In this document: piece by piece, positions 1-6,832 of the stretch | Numbering within the stretch: position 1 is the first letter of the stretch | Layout: every line of letters starts with the position of its first letter | Origin: Acidimicrobiia bacterium | Lineage (GTDB): Bacteria; Actinomycetota; Acidimicrobiia; IMCC26256; PALSA-555 | Length of the DNA: 27,639 nt | Direction of reading: 5' to 3' | Assembly: GCA_022865365.1 (NCBI GenBank) | Contig: JALHSW010000535.1 | Location: 1-27,639, forward strand | Program-made: the position numbers and the translations under genes | The notes under the pieces: generated by a model | What the model was told of the DNA's origin: nothing | Seen by the model: the letters and a program-made list of their open reading frames with translations, nothing else | The model's database searches: none

Positions 1-1
1 G

Positions 2-1324
2 GGATCCACGCTCCTGATCGCACCTGACTCGGTCGAAGCCGACGCCCTCGCCGCGCACCTCGAAGCCGAAGGGCGTCACGTCGTGCTGATGCACGCCGAT
101 CGGTCGGCCGCCGACCGGACCGCGGCATGGGACGTATCACGACGCGGGGCGTGCGTCGTAGTGGGTGGTCGTGTCGCGGTACTTGCCCCCGTCCCGGATC
201 TTCGCGCCGCGATCGTGCTCGACGATGCCGACGAGGCACTCGCAGAAGAACGGGCACCCGCCTGGCACGCGCGCGACCTCGCGTACGAGCGCGCGCGTCG
301 CGAGGGAGCCCGCTTCGACATCGTCACCCCGGCCCCGACGGTTGAGGCCGTCGAGATGGCCGGGGCTCCCGTGGTCGCACCATTGGACGTGCGACGCGCC
401 GGCTGGCCCCGCGTCGAGATCGTCGACCGCCGCGACGATGCGCCGGGGCTCGGACTGCTCTCGGCCGCGCTCGGACCTGCGTTGCATCGTGCCCTCGACG
501 ACGGTGGGCGAGCGGTGTGCGTGCTCAACCGGCGGGGCCGGGCGCACCTCCTGCTCTGCCGGACCTGCGGTGAGCCGGCCCGTTGCTCGCGTTGCGACGC
601 GACCGTCGCCGAGGGCGACGGAGGCCTGGGGTGCAGGAGGTGCAAGTCCGTGCAGGAGCTGCGGTGTCGACACTGCGGGAGCGCTCGATTCCGTGCGCTC
701 AAGCCCGGCGTCGTCCGGCTCCGGGACGAGCTCGCCGGGCTCGTGCCCCATCATCAGGTCGTCGCCGTCGACCGGTCGAGTGCCCCGCTGATCCCCTTCG
801 ACGTCGTCGTCGGGACCGAGGCGGCGCTCCACCGGGCCGGCGATGAACCGGGGCGCCCTGTTCGCCTCGTCGCCTTCCTGGACCTCGACCAGGAGCTCCT
901 CGCGCCGCGCTATCGAGCCGCCGAACAGAGCCTCTGGCTCCTCGTACGCGCGGCGCGACTCGTCGGGCCGCGCGCCGGTGGAGGCGTCGTGCTCGTGCAG
1001 ACACGAGTGCCCGAGCATGAGGTCCTGCGCACCGTCTGCGACGCCGATCCCGAGCCCGCGCTCGCGGCCGAGACCGCTCGGCGACGCGATCTGCGATTCC
1101 CGCCCTTCGGGGGGCTGGCCGAGGTCCGGGGTGGTGCCGAGGCGGTGGCTGCGGCCTGCGAGGCCCTGCAGGGGCACGTCACGGTGCTCGGGCCTTCCGG
1201 GGCCGCGGCGTTGTTGCGCGCGCCGAGCACTCGTGCGTTGTGCGACGCGCTCGCCGCTGTGGATCTCAGGCCCGCGCGGGCGCTCGGACGACTGCGCGTC
1301 GACGTCGACCCGCTGCGCGTGTAG
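2..1324 (+). CDS. priA: Primosomal protein N' (PriA-like), 5'-truncated by window edge
   Basis: This is the C-terminal 440 residues of a PriA family protein (replication restart); the frame is open to the window edge, so the start lies outside. The family signature is the paired zinc-binding region at about 557-685, with four CxxC pairs (CRTC, CSRC, CRRC, CRHC) followed by the GTEAALHR segment. The helicase motifs are degraded. The DEAH position reads DDAD (221-232), the SATPS-type motif III reads VTPAPT, and the QxxGRAGR motif VI is replaced by VRAARLVGPRAGGG. This agrees with what is known of actinobacterial PriA homologues, which lack detectable helicase motifs and are thought not to unwind DNA. 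It probably acts as a DNA-binding primosome scaffold. The gene is followed by def after 65 bases, and fmt lies just beyond, as in other actinobacteria. Confidence 0.88.
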   Translation, partial: GSTLLIAPDSVEADALAAHLEAEGRHVVLMHADRSAADRTAAWDVSRRGACVVVGGRVAVLAPVPDLRAAIVLDDADEALAEERAPAWHARDLAYERARREGARFDIVTPAPTVEAVEMAGAPVVAPLDVRRAGWPRVEIVDRRDDAPGLGLLSAALGPALHRALDDGGRAVCVLNRRGRAHLLLCRTCGEPARCSRCDATVAEGDGGLGCRRCKSVQELRCRHCGSARFRALKPGVVRLRDELAGLVPHHQVVAVDRSSAPLIPFDVVVGTEAALHRAGDEPGRPVRLVAFLDLDQELLAPRYRAAEQSLWLLVRAARLVGPRAGGGVVLVQTRVPEHEVLRTVCDADPEPALAAETARRRDLRFPPFGGLAEVRGGAEAVAAACEALQGHVTVLGPSGAAALLRAPSTRALCDALAAVDLRPARALGRLRVDVDPLRV

Positions 1325-1349
1325 GCGACGGCCACAACTGGGGTCGGGC

Positions 1350-1382
1350 TTGACGGTCTCGCGGAGAAGCGCCCGGTACTCT
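1350..1382 (+). promoter_or_regulatory. Possible promoter for a leaderless def transcript
   Basis: TTGACG lies at 1350-1355 and TACTCT (TAnnnT class) at 1377-1382. The -10-like element ends seven bases before the GTG at 1390, so transcription would begin at or next to the start codon. No Shine-Dalgarno sequence is properly placed before that GTG; GGAG at 1362 is too far away. The 21-base spacer is longer than usual, so the -35 assignment is weak. Confidence 0.3.
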
Positions 1383-1389
1383 GGGTGCC

Positions 1390-1938
1390 GTGGGAACGTT
1401 CATGGTCCGCACGTTCGGCGATCCGGTGCTGCGTCAGCGGGCTGCGGAAGTCGATGAGCTCGACGGCGATCTGGCGCGTCTGGCCGAGACGATGGTCGCG
1501 ACCATGTACGAGGCCATGGGGCTCGGGCTCGCCGCCCCTCAGGTCGGTGTCCTGAAGCGCATGTACACCTACGACGTCGGTGATGGCCCCGCCGTGCTGA
1601 TCAACCCCCAGATCGTCGACTCGTACGGGGAGTGGAGCTACGACGAGGGCTGTCTGTCAGTCCCCGATGTCCACGTGGAGATCGTCCGCCCCAAGGTCGT
1701 GACCGTCCAGGGGATCGACATCGACGGCAAGGAAGTCGTCTTCGAAGGTGACGAGCTCATGGGGCGGCTCATCCAGCACGAGATCGACCACCTCGACGGC
1801 GTGCTGATGCTCGATCGGCTCGAGCCCGACGAGCGCAAGGCGGCGCTCCGCGAGATGCGCCGCGCGCAGTTCGACGAGGCCGGCGCAGCCCGGGCGGGCG
1901 CGCACCCCGACGCGGGCAACAGCGGCCGGCGGCTCTGA
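1390..1938 (+). CDS. def: Peptide deformylase
   Basis: Removes the N-terminal formyl group from nascent proteins; a cytosolic metalloenzyme acting at the ribosome exit. The 182-residue product carries all three family motifs: GLGLAAPQ at about 44-51, EGCLS at 86-90 with the metal-ligand Cys88, and HEIDH at 130-134 supplying two His ligands and the catalytic Glu. The tail after residue 150 is charged and Ala-rich. The start could be GTG 1390 or ATG 1402; the latter gives MVRTFGDPVLR, also typical for the family. I keep GTG because a -10-like element sits just upstream. fmt starts eight bases after the stop, so the enzymes that add and remove the formyl group are made together. Confidence 0.96.
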   Translation: MGTFMVRTFGDPVLRQRAAEVDELDGDLARLAETMVATMYEAMGLGLAAPQVGVLKRMYTYDVGDGPAVLINPQIVDSYGEWSYDEGCLSVPDVHVEIVRPKVVTVQGIDIDGKEVVFEGDELMGRLIQHEIDHLDGVLMLDRLEPDERKAALREMRRAQFDEAGAARAGAHPDAGNSGRRL

Positions 1939-1946
1939 CGCCCGCA

Positions 1947-2894
1947 GTGCGCGTCGTCTACTGCGGCACGCCGCTCGATGCAGTGCCTGCGCTCCGAGCA
2001 CTCGTCGAGGCCGGCTACGACGTCGCGCTCGTCGTGACCCAGCCCGATCGGCGGCGGGGACGCGGTTCGGACCTCGTTCCGAGTCCCGTCAAGGCGGCGG
2101 CCGACACGCTGGGGCTCCCGGTTCGCACCCCCACGCGCGCCAGGGAGATCGAAGCCGAAGTACGCGCGCTCGACGTCGATGTCGGGATCGTGGTGGCGTT
2201 CGGACAGCTCCTGCCGGTGCCGCTGCTCGACGCGACGCGCCTCGGATTCGTGAACGTGCACTTCTCGCTCCTCCCGCGCTGGCGGGGTGCGGCACCCGTC
2301 GAGCGGGCGATCCTCGCCGGCGATCCCGAGACGGGCGTCTGCGTGATGCGGCTCGAGGAAGGACTCGACACCGGGCCCGTGTACGCGTGTGATCGCACAC
2401 CGATCGCCTCCGACGAGACCGCCGGCGAGCTCCGTACCCGCCTTGTCGAGATCGGCAGCGCTCTACTGGTTCGCACGTTGCCCAGCATCGAGACGAGCAC
2501 GCCTGTGCCCCAGGCGGGGGAGGTGACGCTTGCGGCCAAGCTCACGGTGGAGGAGTTCCGCATCGATCCTGCGGCCTCGGCGACGGACCTCGCGCGCCTG
2601 GTGCGCGCGGGGAACCCACGGCCCGGCGCGTGGGCGCTCGTCGAGCGCCGCCGCATGAAGGTGTTGCGCGCCCATGTCGAGCGCCAATCCCATCGCCCAG
2701 GGCCGCAGCCCGCGTCCACGACAGCGCCGTCGGTGGGTGTGGTGACGCACGATGCCGGCCTCGTCACCGGCGACGGTACCCTCGCCCTCGACGAGGTCCA
2801 GCCCGAAGGGAAGGCCGCGATGCCGGCAGCGGCATGGCTCGCGGGATGGCGCAGTGCCGACGGTGCACCACAACCGGTCTTCGAGCGCCCGTGA
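1947..2894 (+). CDS. fmt: Methionyl-tRNA formyltransferase
   Basis: Transfers a formyl group from 10-formyltetrahydrofolate to Met-tRNAfMet, producing the bacterial initiator. The protein is 315 residues, usual for the family. The N-terminal Rossmann-like domain contains VNVHFSLLPRWRGAAPVERA at about 102-121, which holds the catalytic Asn103 and His105 and the SLLPRWRGAAP signature; the third catalytic residue is Asp141 in EEGLDTGPV. A C-terminal barrel domain, which binds tRNA, follows from about residue 200. The start is GTG 1947, eight bases after the def stop. The stop (TGA 2892-2894) overlaps the rsmB GTG by four bases, suggesting translational coupling. Confidence 0.97.
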   Translation: MRVVYCGTPLDAVPALRALVEAGYDVALVVTQPDRRRGRGSDLVPSPVKAAADTLGLPVRTPTRAREIEAEVRALDVDVGIVVAFGQLLPVPLLDATRLGFVNVHFSLLPRWRGAAPVERAILAGDPETGVCVMRLEEGLDTGPVYACDRTPIASDETAGELRTRLVEIGSALLVRTLPSIETSTPVPQAGEVTLAAKLTVEEFRIDPAASATDLARLVRAGNPRPGAWALVERRRMKVLRAHVERQSHRPGPQPASTTAPSVGVVTHDAGLVTGDGTLALDEVQPEGKAAMPAAAWLAGWRSADGAPQPVFERP

Positions 2895-4210
2895 GCAGCA
2901 GCAGTCGGATGGTCGCGCGTGACGCGCTCGTGAAGGTCGAGGCCGGCGCGTACTCCCACATCGCAGTGCCTGCGATGTTGCGTGGGTCTGGCCTCGCGCC
3001 GCGCGAACGCGCGCAGGTGACCGACCTTGTGTACAGCACGCTGCGCCAGCAGCGACGCCTCGACGACCTGATCGCGCGAACGAGCAAGCGGAGGATCGCA
3101 AGACTCGATCCTCCGGTCCGTGCCGTGCTTCGCCTCGGTGCCCAGCAGCTGATGGCGGGGGTTCCGCCGCACGCTGCGGTGGGCGAGACGGTCGCGGCGG
3201 CACCGGTGCGCGCCCGCGGATATGTGAACGGCGTCTTGCGATCCCTCACTCGGCTCGGTCCCCCGTGGCCCGAGCCCGAGAGCCTGGCCGTCGCCCTGTC
3301 GTACCCCGACTGGCTCGTCGAACGCCTGGGCGACGAGCTCGGCGCCGAGGACGCCCACGCCGCGCTCGCGGCCGGGAACGAGCGCGGCGCACTGACGCTT
3401 CGTCCGAACATCCTCAGGACCGATGCCGACACGCTGACGGCCGAGCTGGTCGCGGCCGGAGCAGCGGTGACGCGCGGCAAGCTGGTCCCGGACGCCCTGA
3501 TCGTCCGCGCCGCAGGCGACCCGGCCACGTTGCCCGCCGTGGCAAAGGGACGCGCGACACCCCAGGACCAGGGCAGCCAGGCCGTCGTCCTCTACCTGGA
3601 TCCCCGGCCCGGGGAGCGGGTGCTCGACGTCGCCGCCGCGCCCGGCGGGAAGGCGACTGCCATCGGCGAGCGGGTGGGAAAGAAGGGTCGCGTCATCGCC
3701 GCCGACACCCAGGCGGGGCGGCTCCGGCTCGTCGGGCTCGCGGCGAGGCGGCTCCGGTTGTCGACGGTGGATCTCGTCGTCGCCGACGGCCGGCACCCGC
3801 CGGTGCGTGACGCGTCGTGCGACCGGGTCCTGGTGGACGCACCCTGCTCCGGGCTCGGCGTGCTCCGCCGCCGACCGGAAGCCCGGTGGCGCCTCGATCC
3901 GGACGCCATCGCCGGCCTGGCCGACCTCCAGGTCGAGCTGCTCGTCGCCGCCGCGAGCGCCGTGCGGCCGGGAGGCGTGCTCGTCTACGCCGTCTGCACC
4001 CTGACGAAGGCGGAGACGAGCGAGGTGGCGGCGCGAGCGCTCGAGCGCCTGGAGGGGTTCACGCCGCTCGAGCCTCCGAGCGCGCCGTGGCGTCCGTGGG
4101 GTGCCGGTGCGCTGCTCCTTCCGAGCACGGCCGACACCGACGGGATGTTCGTGCTCGGGTTGCAGCGGGGATCGAATCGGGCGTCCGGTGAGCTTCGGGT
4201 GGGCGTATAG
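2891..4210 (+). CDS. rsmB: 16S rRNA (cytosine967-C5)-methyltransferase RsmB
   Basis: Methylates C967 of 16S rRNA (E. coli numbering) with S-adenosylmethionine. The start is GTG 2891, in a GTGA overlap with fmt, giving 439 residues. The frame is open upstream to 2630, but that part overlaps fmt and looks nothing like the family. The N-terminal 140 residues form the NusB-like RNA-binding domain. The methyltransferase domain has the SAM motif VLDVAAAPGGKA (about 244-255), the DAPCSGLGVLRRRPEARW block with catalytic Cys319, and VYAVCTLTKAE with the second conserved Cys369. Family members usually have TC at this last site; here it is VC. In mycobacteria the homologue also lies between fmt and rpe. 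Confidence 0.95.
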   Translation: MSSSSRMVARDALVKVEAGAYSHIAVPAMLRGSGLAPRERAQVTDLVYSTLRQQRRLDDLIARTSKRRIARLDPPVRAVLRLGAQQLMAGVPPHAAVGETVAAAPVRARGYVNGVLRSLTRLGPPWPEPESLAVALSYPDWLVERLGDELGAEDAHAALAAGNERGALTLRPNILRTDADTLTAELVAAGAAVTRGKLVPDALIVRAAGDPATLPAVAKGRATPQDQGSQAVVLYLDPRPGERVLDVAAAPGGKATAIGERVGKKGRVIAADTQAGRLRLVGLAARRLRLSTVDLVVADGRHPPVRDASCDRVLVDAPCSGLGVLRRRPEARWRLDPDAIAGLADLQVELLVAAASAVRPGGVLVYAVCTLTKAETSEVAARALERLEGFTPLEPPSAPWRPWGAGALLLPSTADTDGMFVLGLQRGSNRASGELRVGV

Positions 4211-4221
4211 CGTCGGATGCG

Positions 4222-4884
4222 ATGACTTCGCACAAGATCGCCCCATCGATCCTGTCGGCCGACTTCGCATCGCTCGCCGACGACGTCGAACGCGTCGGCG
4301 AAGAAGCCGATCTGTTGCACGTCGACGTGATGGACGGTCACTTCGTCCCCAACCTCACGCTCGGACCGCCGGTGGTGAAGTCGCTGCGCAAGTGCACCGA
4401 GCTGTTCCTGGACTGTCACCTGATGGTCGACAATCCCGGTGTGCTCCTGGCCGACTTCGCGAATGCCGGTGCCGATCGGTGCATCGTGCACGTCGAGCTC
4501 GGTGATCCCCGACCCCTCTTCGACGAGCTCCGGAGGCTCGATGTCGGGGTGGGGCTCACCTTGAGTCCGGACACTCCGGTGGACGCGGTGCTCCCGTACC
4601 TCACGGAGATCGACCTACTGCTCGTGATGAGCGTGCGACCCGGTTTCGGCGGACAGGCGTTCATCCCCGAGGTGCTCGACAAGGTGCGCGCGGCGCGAAG
4701 CGCGATCGACGAGCAGGGACTGCCCGTCGAGATCGAGATCGACGGCGGCATCAACGTCGAGACCGCGCCGAGTGCTGCCGCTGCGGGCGTCGACATCCTC
4801 GTCGCGGGCAGCGCGGTGTTCCATGCCGACGATCCGGCCACGGCAGCGCGCGACATCCGCGCCGCGGCCTGGCCCAATGCCTGA
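4222..4884 (+). CDS. rpe: Ribulose-phosphate 3-epimerase
   Basis: Interconverts ribulose 5-phosphate and xylulose 5-phosphate in the pentose phosphate pathway. The 220-residue TIM barrel shows the family residues: Ser10 in APSILSAD, His33 and Asp35 in HVDVMDGHFVPN, His66 in CHLMV, the phosphate-binding loop PGFGGQ at 140-145, and catalytic Asp174 in EIDGGIN. ATG 4222 has no convincing ribosome-binding site. A TAGCGT box that includes the rsmB stop codon ends eight bases before it, which might be a leaderless promoter. Ribulose 5-phosphate is also the substrate of RibBA, encoded about 3 kb downstream. The 3' end overlaps the next gene by eight bases. Confidence 0.97.
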   Translation: MTSHKIAPSILSADFASLADDVERVGEEADLLHVDVMDGHFVPNLTLGPPVVKSLRKCTELFLDCHLMVDNPGVLLADFANAGADRCIVHVELGDPRPLFDELRRLDVGVGLTLSPDTPVDAVLPYLTEIDLLLVMSVRPGFGGQAFIPEVLDKVRAARSAIDEQGLPVEIEIDGGINVETAPSAAAAGVDILVAGSAVFHADDPATAARDIRAAAWPNA

Positions 4885-5377
4885 GCCCGCGGCCAAGGAC
4901 CTGCAGGCCAAGGTTCTCACCGTCTCGGACGGTGTCGCGGCGGGCACGCGTGAGGACCGGTCCGGCCGAGCCCTTGCCGAGCGGCTCCGGGCCGGGGGAT
5001 ACGTCGTGGTCGAGCAGCGGGTCAGTGCGGACGGCGTCGACGCCGTCGCCGACGTGCTGCGCGTGCTGACCGCCGGGTTCGCTGGTCTCGTGGTGACGAC
5101 CGGCGGGACCGGGTTCGGCCCGCGCGACCTCACGCCCGAGGGCACGCGTGCGGTGATCGAGCGCGAGGCGCCCGGGCTGGCCGAGGCGATGCGCCGCGCC
5201 AGCGACGCCGACGGACGCGGCTTCGGGATGCTGTCGCGTGGGGTGTGCGGGGTCGTCGGAACCGCGTTGGTGTGCAATCTGCCGGGCTCGTCGTCGGGCG
5301 CGGTGGAGTGCCTCGAGTCGGTCCTCCCGGTGCTGCCCCACGCCCTCGACCTGCTCGCCGGGGGCCGCCCCCACTGA
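4877..5377 (+). CDS. MogA/MoaB family molybdenum cofactor biosynthesis protein
   Basis: Belongs to the MoCF-biosynthesis fold of MogA (molybdopterin adenylyltransferase) and MoaB. The start is ATG 4877, eight bases inside rpe, giving 166 residues. The visible signature is TTGGTGFGPRDLTPEGT at about 74-90, the molybdopterin-binding GGTG loop with the conserved Asp of RDxTPE. A second conserved block reads LPGSSSGAVECLESVLP near residue 135. I cannot separate MogA-type from MoaB-type activity by eye, so no symbol is given. No other molybdopterin gene is in the window. The gene ends just before the riboflavin promoter, so it is probably the last gene of the def-fmt-rsmB-rpe group. Confidence 0.9.
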   Translation: MPEPAAKDLQAKVLTVSDGVAAGTREDRSGRALAERLRAGGYVVVEQRVSADGVDAVADVLRVLTAGFAGLVVTTGGTGFGPRDLTPEGTRAVIEREAPGLAEAMRRASDADGRGFGMLSRGVCGVVGTALVCNLPGSSSGAVECLESVLPVLPHALDLLAGGRPH

Positions 5378-5394
5378 CCTCCCGTCGTGAGAAC

Positions 5395-5408
5395 TAGAAC
5401 AGGTTCCA
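5395..5408 (+). promoter_or_regulatory. Palindromic operator-like site (TnnAACnnGTTnnA) at rib promoter
   Basis: The sequence TAGAACAGGTTCCA has GAAC and GTTC arms around a two-base centre. It fits the TnnAACnnGTTnnA pattern known for the actinobacterial TetR-type regulator KstR. Its right arm overlaps the -35 element of the riboflavin promoter, where a bound repressor would block RNA polymerase. The match is seen directly; the identity of any binding protein is inference. Confidence 0.4.
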
Positions 5409-5432
5409 TTTTGTGCCGCGATCCTGTACGAT
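5404..5432 (+). promoter_or_regulatory. Promoter of the riboflavin operon
   Basis: TTCCAT at 5404-5409 and TACGAT at 5427-5432 are separated by 17 bases, the optimal sigma-70-type spacing. Transcription would start near 5439, about ten bases before the first pairing strand of the FMN riboswitch. The position directly upstream of the aptamer supports the call more than the -35 match, which is moderate. Confidence 0.6.
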
Positions 5433-5448
5433 CGGGGGGACCACGAGT

Positions 5449-5626
5449 GAGCCCTCGGGGTTTGGGTGCAAGTCCCGACCGGCGGTAGCCGCTCACCGGG
5501 TGCTCGGCCTCATCAGGTCGTGCGCCACGGAGGGTGGGAGCCCGCGAGCCCACGGCAGCCAGCCGTGTGGTTGATCCGATGCGATGTCGGAGCCGACGGT
5601 GAGAGTCCGGATGGGAGAGGGCGCTC
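5449..5626 (+). ncRNA. FMN riboswitch (RFN element)
   Basis: The conserved RFN blocks occur in order. GGGTGCAAGTCCCGACCGG and GGCGGTA lie at about 5464-5487, AGCCCGCGAGC at 5539-5549, GATCCGATGCGATGTCGGAG at about 5573-5592, then CCGACGGTGAGAGTCCGGAT and GGGAGAGG up to 5620. The closing helix P1 pairs GAGCCCTC (5449-5456) with GAGGGC-G-CTC (5617-5626). A variable hairpin, CACGGC-AGCCA-GCCGTG, lies at 5551-5567. About 50 bases (5488-5538) separate GGCGGTA from AGCCCGCGAGC, so the P3 arm is long. It senses flavin mononucleotide and controls the rib genes downstream. Confidence 0.95.
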
Positions 5627-5692
5627 GGCGTGTGCGCCGTGGCGCGCGTGCCGAGGTGTTCCCCGAGGGCCTGCCCGCGTGCTAGGAGCAGG
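5624..5692 (+). promoter_or_regulatory. Expression platform of the FMN riboswitch, with ribD ribosome-binding site
   Basis: CTCGGC (5624-5629) can pair with GCCGAG (5650-5655). The first three bases of that strand also close aptamer helix P1, so the two helices compete. Further on, CCTGC (5670-5674) can pair with GCAGG (5688-5692), holding the AGGAG of the ribD ribosome-binding site (5684-5688) in the loop and stem. There is no U-tract, so translational control, or a terminator without a U-tail, is more likely than a classical intrinsic terminator. The pairings are seen by eye and unfolded computationally. Confidence 0.5.
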
Positions 5693-5701
5693 GCGGCCGA
5701 C

Positions 5702-6832
5702 TTGGCGAACACGACGAGACCACCGGAGCTGATGCAGCGGGCGCTCGCGCTCGGCGACGCGGCCCGTCGTCGGACGGCGCCCAACCCCTGGGTCGGCTGC
5801 GTGATCGCTCGCGACGGCGTGATCGTCGGCGAGGGCGCCACGGAGCCGCCGGGCGGTCCGCACGCCGAAGCCGTGGCGCTCGCAGCCGCGGGCGACCGAG
5901 CCCGGGGGGCTACGGCATACGTGACCCTGGAGCCCTGCGGTCATCGGGGCCGAACGGGGCCGTGCACCGACGCGATGCGCGCCGCCGGCATCGAGCGAGT
6001 CGTGGTCGCACTCGAGGATCCCGACCCACGCGTGGGCGGCCGCGGTCTCGCCCGCTTGCGGGATGCAGGCGTCACCGTCGAGGTCGGGCTCGGTGCTGCC
6101 GACGCGACCCGTTCGCTTGCGCCGTACCTGCACCACCGCAACACCGGGAGCGCGAGCTGCCTCGTCAAGACCGCCACGAGTCTCGACGGCCGCGTCGCCG
6201 CCGCGGACGGCTCGTCGCAGTGGATCACCGGCGATGAGGCACGGGCCGACGCCCACGAGCTGCGCGCCGAATCCCAGGCGGTCGTGGTCGGTTCCGGCAC
6301 CGCGCTTGCCGACAGACCATCACTGACCGTGCGCCTTGCTACCGATACGCCCGCCCGCCAGCCGCTGCGCGTCCTGCTCGACGCGCGTGGCCGCGTCCCG
6401 GCCGACGGACCACTCTTCGACACGACGCTCGCGCCCACGCTCGTGCTCACCACCGCGATGGTGCCCGGGCCCGCGCTCGACGCGTGGCGTGCCGCCGGGG
6501 CCAAGGTCGAGATCGTCGATGCCGCGCCCGACGGCGGCGGGGTCGACCTCGCCGCCGTGCTCGCGCTCCTGGGACGCGACGGCGTCCTCCAGGCCATGGT
6601 GGAAGGTGGGCCGACGCTGCACGGCGCACTCCTCGCCGCCGGGCTCGTCGATCGTGTCGTCGCCTTTGTCTCCGGCGCCGTCCTGGGCCGCGAAGGCCGT
6701 GCCATGTTCGCCGGGCCTGGTCCACTCACGTTGGGCGACGCCCCGCGCTTGGAGCTCCTCGACGCGCAGGTGCTCGGCCCCGACGTGCGGCTCGAGTACC
6801 GGAATGCTCGTCACGGCTCGGGGAGCAGCTGA
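5702..6832 (+). CDS. ribD: Bifunctional riboflavin deaminase/reductase RibD
   Basis: Carries out the second and third steps of riboflavin synthesis: deamination of the pyrimidine from GTP cyclohydrolase II and NADPH reduction of the ribosyl side chain. From TTG 5702 the protein has 376 residues. The N-terminal deaminase domain has the zinc site HAE (54-56) and PCGHRGRTGPC (78-88); the reductase domain begins near 150 with KTATSLDGRVA and includes EGGPTLHG. TTG is chosen because the AGGAG at 5684 lies 13 bases upstream and it gives the short lead-in typical of the family; ATG 5732 is the alternative. Upstream in-frame codons belong to the riboswitch. The stop overlaps the next start as TGATG. 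Confidence 0.93.
   Translation: MANTTRPPELMQRALALGDAARRRTAPNPWVGCVIARDGVIVGEGATEPPGGPHAEAVALAAAGDRARGATAYVTLEPCGHRGRTGPCTDAMRAAGIERVVVALEDPDPRVGGRGLARLRDAGVTVEVGLGAADATRSLAPYLHHRNTGSASCLVKTATSLDGRVAAADGSSQWITGDEARADAHELRAESQAVVVGSGTALADRPSLTVRLATDTPARQPLRVLLDARGRVPADGPLFDTTLAPTLVLTTAMVPGPALDAWRAAGAKVEIVDAAPDGGGVDLAAVLALLGRDGVLQAMVEGGPTLHGALLAAGLVDRVVAFVSGAVLGREGRAMFAGPGPLTLGDAPRLELLDAQVLGPDVRLEYRNARHGSGSS

Noticed and set aside
2015..4270. A 751-codon open frame on the minus strand
   Set aside because: It is antisense to fmt and rsmB, whose motifs are unmistakable; its translation is Arg/Pro/Ser-rich without any domain. Long antisense frames are expected at this GC content.
5391..5408. LexA/SOS box at GAAC...GTTC before the rib operon
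   Set aside because: Actinobacterial SOS boxes need four bases between GAAC and GTTC; here there are two, which fits the KstR-type pattern instead.
5466..5732. Open frames crossing the FMN riboswitch and the start of ribD
   Set aside because: The bases are conserved RNA aptamer sequence; the translations resemble nothing.
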